From: an uncultured Bacilli bacterium
Lineage (GTDB): Bacteria; Bacillota_I; Bacilli_A; RF39; UBA660
Assembly: GCA_944332505.1 (NCBI GenBank)
Contig: CALVKC010000036.1
Span: forward strand, 1 to 10,466
Length of the DNA: 10,466 nucleotides
Direction of reading: 5' to 3'
Shown piece after piece: positions 6,325-10,466 of this stretch. Below the pieces are notes generated by a model. That model did not search any database and was not told the DNA's origin. It worked only from the letters and a program-made list of their open reading frames with translations. Position 1 is the stretch's first letter. Each line of letters starts with the position of its first letter. The position numbers were made by a program, and so were the translations under genes.

Positions 6325-8745
6325 TCACTTACCTCCTTGATCGTTATTATTCAAAAGAGAATCCGTGCGTTCTTCATACATAGCATGTTTAGTGTTATTT
6401 AAAAATACACTTATATATACAGCAATTCCCCGTTCATTTATCGTAGGTGAATAATTTAATTCATCAAGTACTAAATCCATTTCTTCAATTGCTTTTAATG
6501 AACTAGCATAATCTCCTACTCCTTCATATGCTTCAGCAAGTGCTATATACGCAAATGCATTTAAAGGATCTAATTCTAAGCTTTTCTTTAAATCATCTAA
6601 AGCTTCAGAATATTGTGATAATTTATTTTCATAATACCCTCTTTCATAAAGAGCATATGGAACATTTTGATATTTATCAATAACTTCATTAATTATTTGA
6701 ATACCTTCATTATAATCTTTAGATTCCTTAAATTTAAGATAGGTACCAATTATTAAATCATCTTGTAATTTTTGCTTTTGTTCTTCACTAAATTCCGATG
6801 AATAAAATTGTTTGTATCCACAAAATTTAGAATTTGGGGCATTGTAATAACCAAATATATATTCAAAAAATACTCCAATTCCTGCATCAGCTGCTGCTAT
6901 TTCTTCTGCATCTTTTGAGGTTTTAATTGTGTTTGCTAATCTTAAAGCACTTTCAATTGCTACATCAGCATCACGAGGTAACATGCCAACCGCAAGATAA
7001 CTGTTGTTTGCTACATCATCAGGATTACTTTTAGCATATTCTTGAGCAAGTTCTAATGCTTTATCATATTGTCTATCATTGTGAAGCAATGATATTTTAA
7101 TCATATCTGTTTCAGAATTGGTAACTTCAGGGAAAAAACTATCAAAAAATTCAAGGGCTTTTTCACTACTTGATGTATTCATATATATTCTTGAAACAAA
7201 AAATTTTACAGCCAAAATCTTATCGGTTTCTTCTTTAGTAGTGTTTTGGGTAAGCATTTGAGCAAACCTATTTAATATATCTTCATCTATATAATTACCA
7301 CCAGCTTCAGTAGTGTACCACATAATCTCAGTCGCATAGGTTTGTAAATAAAAATCATCAGGATATTTATTGGCAAGATCACATGCTATTTGAACTGCTT
7401 TTGTACTAGTGTTTCCTTCCCGTAATAAATAATAATATGCTTCAACTATACTGCGTCTTTCTATTAAACGATTTGCTATAGTTATTGCTTTTTCTAAATC
7501 AGCAAGTTCTTTTTTACTTAAAGTGTTTGGAAATACAAAACGTTTTTGAACTATACCACGACTTACTAATTGATGTAGTGCTTTACGTTTGCCTTTAACG
7601 CCATCAAATGAAATTAAAGCTTCTAGTAAATAATCTGTATCAACTTCTTTGTTGATAAAATATTTTATATAACCTTCAGGATTATCTGTTGCTAATGCCG
7701 AAAGTAAAATTATTTCCGCATCAGTTTCATTGGTATTTAATGTTTTTTGTAAAAGATTTTCATCATAAAGATATCCTTGCCATGCTGCAATAAGTGTTTT
7801 AGCATAATCATAATATATAGATGCAGCTATATAATCATTGTTAGCAAATGCTTCATCACCAATAGCGATACAATCATCTATTGAAGATATCGCTAAATAT
7901 CCTCTATTTGAGCCATCTATATTTTTAGGATTTGTTTGAATGTTATAAATGCAAGTAATCATAAATCCAACGAAAATAACAAAATATATTGAATCTACTA
8001 CTAATCCCGGTTTAATATGTTTTTCTTTAAAGTCTTGTTTTTTATATTCTTTGCTTTTTAATTTATCTGTTGGTTTAGTAATTTCTTTGGTTGCTAGTTT
8101 AAAAACTGGAAGTAATATTAACCATTGTATTGCAACAATAAATATATCTACTATAAATTGTCTAGATAAAGGAATAAATATTTCCATGTTAAATAACCAA
8201 TTGGATAATAATGCACCAACTTGTTTTGATATAAAATAACAAAGGATTGATATTAAACTTAATTTTATATGGTGTATTAAAAATGACATTGCTGAGTCTT
8301 TTAAAAATAAGTCTTCTTCATTTAATCTCGAAGAAAGAGCAAGTCGATAGATAACTGGTATAAATAATAATGTTTCAATGAATGATACAAATATATATAC
8401 CGACAATGGCATTTGTGATAAAGACATTGTAAATAACCATTCAATCATTACATAAATTGCAAGTATTGGTAAAACTCCATTTAATAATTGCTTTGGTAAT
8501 TGTTGTAATCCTTTTTTATAAGTGTAATCTTTATTTAAGGAAAATCCTAATGCAAAACTAAAAAGTATCCAACCAATTAATAAGCCTAGTAATTGTGTAA
8601 AGAAAATTCCTGTTTCACCTAAAAGTGATCCTTTTATAATTACTACAAGTGCTGAAATTATAGTAGGACATACTGTTAATCCAAATAAGGATATATAAAA
8701 CCATAACCCTCCCCTGTAGTTGAAAAACGAAAGAAACTTTTTCAT
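6325..8745 (-). CDS. Large seven-TM membrane protein with a long extracytoplasmic TPR region, 806 aa
   Basis: Seven hydrophobic segments are visible at about 14-36, 48-70, 88-109, 115-136, 160-180, 197-217 and 250-269. Basic stretches lie at the N-terminus, after TM2 (NKDYTYKKG) and especially between TM6 and TM7 (218-246, many Lys). This gives an inside N-terminus and places the 535-residue C-terminal part outside. That part is all helical and contains TPR-like units: clear ones at 697-728 ('ALYERGYYENKLSQYSEALD' to LELDP) and 730-762 ('FAYIALAEAYEGVGDYASSL'). A likely one lies at 551-577, and divergent repeats occupy 290-540. No catalytic motif was found. The start is set by AAGGAGG 7 nt before the ATG at 8745; an ATG 4 nt earlier is in another frame. 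It is the first gene of the operon and may form the membrane base of a surface complex. Unrecognised family. Confidence 0.9.
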   Translation of the reverse strand: MKKFLSFFNYRGGLWFYISLFGLTVCPTIISALVVIIKGSLLGETGIFFTQLLGLLIGWILFSFALGFSLNKDYTYKKGLQQLPKQLLNGVLPILAIYVMIEWLFTMSLSQMPLSVYIFVSFIETLLFIPVIYRLALSSRLNEEDLFLKDSAMSFLIHHIKLSLISILCYFISKQVGALLSNWLFNMEIFIPLSRQFIVDIFIVAIQWLILLPVFKLATKEITKPTDKLKSKEYKKQDFKEKHIKPGLVVDSIYFVIFVGFMITCIYNIQTNPKNIDGSNRGYLAISSIDDCIAIGDEAFANNDYIAASIYYDYAKTLIAAWQGYLYDENLLQKTLNTNETDAEIILLSALATDNPEGYIKYFINKEVDTDYLLEALISFDGVKGKRKALHQLVSRGIVQKRFVFPNTLSKKELADLEKAITIANRLIERRSIVEAYYYLLREGNTSTKAVQIACDLANKYPDDFYLQTYATEIMWYTTEAGGNYIDEDILNRFAQMLTQNTTKEETDKILAVKFFVSRIYMNTSSSEKALEFFDSFFPEVTNSETDMIKISLLHNDRQYDKALELAQEYAKSNPDDVANNSYLAVGMLPRDADVAIESALRLANTIKTSKDAEEIAAADAGIGVFFEYIFGYYNAPNSKFCGYKQFYSSEFSEEQKQKLQDDLIIGTYLKFKESKDYNEGIQIINEVIDKYQNVPYALYERGYYENKLSQYSEALDDLKKSLELDPLNAFAYIALAEAYEGVGDYASSLKAIEEMDLVLDELNYSPTINERGIAVYISVFLNNTKHAMYEERTDSLLNNNDQGGK

Positions 8746-8773
8746 GCATGTTCCTCCTTCTTCTTTTTAGTAA

Positions 8774-8802
8774 ATTATATTAAAAAAGATAGCAATTGTA
8801 TA
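8774..8802 (-). promoter_or_regulatory. Promoter of the four-gene surface operon
   Basis: On the minus strand TATACA (8802-8797) is followed after 17 bp by a perfect TATAAT (8779-8774). The -35 matches 4 of 6 consensus positions. Transcription would start near 8767, giving a leader of about 20 nt with the AAGGAGG site. A T-tract (TCTTTTTTAA) directly precedes the -10. Confidence 0.5.
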
Positions 8803-8818
8803 GTTCGTATGTGTGCCA

Positions 8819-8863
8819 TTTTTTATTAGAGGATAAAAAAGTTTATAAAATAATTATTTTATA
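8819..8863. promoter_or_regulatory. Two inverted repeats upstream of the operon promoter, possible operators
   Basis: TTTTTTAT (8819-8826) and ATAAAAAA (8833-8840) form perfect 8-bp arms around a 6-nt centre. TATAAAATAATTATTTTATA (8844-8863) is a perfect 20-bp palindrome. Both lie between the terminator of the LuxR-type gene and the operon's -35, where an activator would bind. The bases are nearly all A/T, so chance symmetry is a real possibility. Confidence 0.3.
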
Positions 8864-8865
8864 TA

Positions 8866-8894
8866 AAAAGATGATAACGTTTTTATCATCTTTT
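8866..8894 (-). terminator. Terminator of the LuxR-type regulator gene
   Basis: AAAAGATGATAA (8866-8877) pairs perfectly over 12 bp with TTATCATCTTTT (8883-8894) around a 5-nt loop. On the minus strand the stem ends in TTTTT. It begins 5 bp after the stop codon at 8899, so it separates the regulator's transcript from the operon downstream. Confidence 0.75.
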
Positions 8895-8898
8895 AAAA

Positions 8899-10302
8899 TT
8901 AATTTATAGTGAAATTAATGTAACTTTGAAATAGTCCATGACGTGTTTTTGTATCCGTTTTTTCATAAATTGAAGTAACATATCGTTGAACCATTCTTCT
9001 TGATATATATAAACTATCAGCAATTCCTTGTAAATCATCATCAGTCGTAATTAGTTTTTCAAATACTTCTGTTTCACGAGGGGTAAGTAAGCAATGTTCA
9101 GCATATAATTTCAATCGTTCTTGTGGTATCATTTCTAATTTGTTAAATTGATTATTTGATTGTTTTGAATAATTAACTGTTTTACTAATAAATGGTAATA
9201 ATACAAGCATAATTGTAATTGAAAGTAAGCAACTTATTGTAGCTAATGCAATATTTCCTACAGCATTATATATATTTATCGCTGGTATTATTGTTGCTGC
9301 AACTGTAAAACTACGAATAATGCGTCCCATACTTGCCCATAACTCTGGGCATTTACTATTCGGAGCAAAATCAAGGAACATTATAGTAAAAAATATTACA
9401 TAAAAACCACTGTATAAATACATTAACGCTGTCCCCGCAAAATAACTAATTTCTTCAGATAAGAAAAATATGCAAATTGATGATAGTAATATTGCACAAA
9501 GTGTTGCAAGTGGTAAATATATTCTACTTTTTGTATCTGCAATAAATCCAGCAAGAACTAAACCTAGTGCATAAAATAATCTTACTCCATTATATATGTC
9601 ATATTCTTTTGTAGCATTAAATGATGTTAATACACTATCAATCATCCCCGCAACAAGACTCATTAAAATAACTGCAATTATTAGTGCATTAATCATTTTA
9701 TCATTATTTTCTATACTATAAAAATTTGCAATTACATTATTAGAGTTTATATCTTTTGATTTTCTAAACATATAATATATAACAAATATAATATTTAATA
9801 ATATACTTATTATAAAAATAATTGTTTGTGGCATTAGATTTTGAACTATATATTGTAAAATAATTGCTATACCCATTCCTATACCAATTACTCTTCCAGT
9901 ATATTTGCTATCCTTAAAATTTATAGCCATTTTATAATATATGTATGAACTTATATTACCCGTTAATAATAGTGCTAACATTGAACTTATTAAAAAAACA
10001 ATAGGTTGGTTAGATAATGCTAATATAATATTTACTAAAAGACATAGTGTGCAATTAATAAACATTATTATTTTCTTTAATTTTTCTGATTTACAAATCT
10101 TACATAAAAATGAAAAAGATAAAAATCCTAATCCTGTAAAAACTAGTCCTAATGTATATACAATATTTACAACATTACATCCAAAAAAAATAACACTGCG
10201 TTCGTTAATAAAAGCTTCAATCAACATAAAAGTAAAAAAACATAATGAAAAACATATGCTGCATAAAAATTTTGAAGATGTAATTTTCAAATTTCTAAAC
10301 AT
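8899..10302 (-). CDS. Membrane-tethered LuxR-family regulator: MFS-like 12-TM domain plus HTH, 467 aa
   Basis: Residues 10-375 hold about 12 hydrophobic segments in two halves separated by a polar central loop (180-203), as in major facilitator transporters. Residues 405-460 are a LuxR/GerE helix-turn-helix. LTPRETEVFEKL (406-417) starts the domain, 'LQGIADSLYISRRMVQRYV' (424-442) is the HTH with its recognition helix, and IYEKTDTKTRHGL (445-457) closes it. A polar linker (374-404) joins the two parts on the cytoplasmic side. Known: proteins with an MFS-like membrane domain and a C-terminal LuxR HTH occur widely in gut Actinobacteria (Coriobacteriia) and some Firmicutes and are thought to be membrane-bound regulators. 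Inferred: the membrane part senses a ligand or partner and the HTH controls nearby genes, most simply the surface operon downstream. AAAGGGGG lies 4 nt before the ATG. Whether it also transports anything cannot be told. Confidence 0.9.
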   Translation of the reverse strand: MFRNLKITSSKFLCSICFSLCFFTFMLIEAFINERSVIFFGCNVVNIVYTLGLVFTGLGFLSFSFLCKICKSEKLKKIIMFINCTLCLLVNIILALSNQPIVFLISSMLALLLTGNISSYIYYKMAINFKDSKYTGRVIGIGMGIAIILQYIVQNLMPQTIIFIISILLNIIFVIYYMFRKSKDINSNNVIANFYSIENNDKMINALIIAVILMSLVAGMIDSVLTSFNATKEYDIYNGVRLFYALGLVLAGFIADTKSRIYLPLATLCAILLSSICIFFLSEEISYFAGTALMYLYSGFYVIFFTIMFLDFAPNSKCPELWASMGRIIRSFTVAATIIPAINIYNAVGNIALATISCLLSITIMLVLLPFISKTVNYSKQSNNQFNKLEMIPQERLKLYAEHCLLTPRETEVFEKLITTDDDLQGIADSLYISRRMVQRYVTSIYEKTDTKTRHGLFQSYINFTIN

Positions 10303-10323
10303 GTTTCCCCCTTTATTCTAGTT

Positions 10324-10329
10324 ATTATA
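10324..10329 (-). promoter_or_regulatory. Candidate -10 for the LuxR-type regulator gene
   Basis: A perfect TATAAT on the minus strand (10329-10324) would start transcription near 10317, leaving a very short leader that still contains AAAGGGGG (10307-10314). No convincing -35 lies 16-18 bp upstream, so an activator or another promoter in 10330-10466 is possible. The rest of that stretch holds no gene that I can see. Confidence 0.3.
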
Positions 10330-10466
10330 TCTTTTTTGACTTTTATTTATATATTCTTTTCTATAATATTTTATATAGTAATTCATACAATTCACGTATA
10401 ATCAATCTTATAGAAATATTAATCTATTTGATTGATCCCTTTCTATTTATATTTTTTTTGATTTAT

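Noticed and set aside
9941..10321. Plus-strand open frame of 126 codons opposite the LuxR-type gene
   Set aside because: It is antisense to the N-terminal membrane region of that gene. Its Ile/Lys/Asn-rich product reflects the complement of hydrophobic codons, and it lacks a ribosome site.
10336..10367. Plus-strand promoter TTGACT ... TATAAT near the right edge
   Set aside because: The spacer is 20 bp, too long for a normal SigA promoter, and no plus-strand gene starts within the remaining sequence.

Overview
The window is very AT-rich, low-GC Gram-positive DNA. Strong Shine-Dalgarno sequences, tight gene packing, a lipobox lipoprotein, TGA used as stop and TGG for Trp all fit a Bacillota/Firmicutes-type organism, perhaps an uncultured gut Bacilli or Clostridia lineage. 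The lineage is inference: there is no rRNA or tRNA gene here to fix it. No CRISPR array, insertion sequence, integrase or phage structural gene was seen.

Left part (1-2730). A minus-strand gene probably starts at 88 and runs off the left edge. It is divergent from a plus-strand gene (255-1682) of unknown function whose N-terminal third looks like a degenerate GNAT fold. The space between them carries three copies of a 15-16 bp element (ACTTTTTTCTATAATT), phased at 30 and 15 bp. A convergent minus-strand gene (1750-2730) encodes a cytoplasmic zinc-metallopeptidase-like protein with HELFH and a downstream NEGFVE glutamate. An imperfect copy of the same element lies in its upstream region.

Middle and right part (2866-8865, minus strand). 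A four-gene unit reads right to left. It encodes a seven-TM protein with a large TPR region (8745-6325), a three-TM protein with a TPR region (6323-5463), a secreted protein ending in a conserved 'KPxIYLYP' domain (5466-3859), and a small lipoprotein (3772-2963). The first three genes are coupled (1-nt gap, then ATGA overlap). The lipoprotein follows after 86 bp with no clear terminator, and the unit ends at a strong hairpin (2866-2903). Charge distribution predicts that both TPR regions face outside the membrane. All four products would then act at the cell surface, plausibly as one extracytoplasmic assembly. No function can be assigned.

Far right (8899-10466). A minus-strand gene encodes a 12-TM, MFS-like membrane protein fused to a C-terminal LuxR/GerE DNA-binding domain, that is, a membrane-tethered regulator. 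It has its own terminator (8866-8894) and sits directly upstream of, and in the same direction as, the surface operon. It is the natural candidate regulator of that operon. The leader between them carries a promoter and two perfect inverted repeats that could be operator sites.
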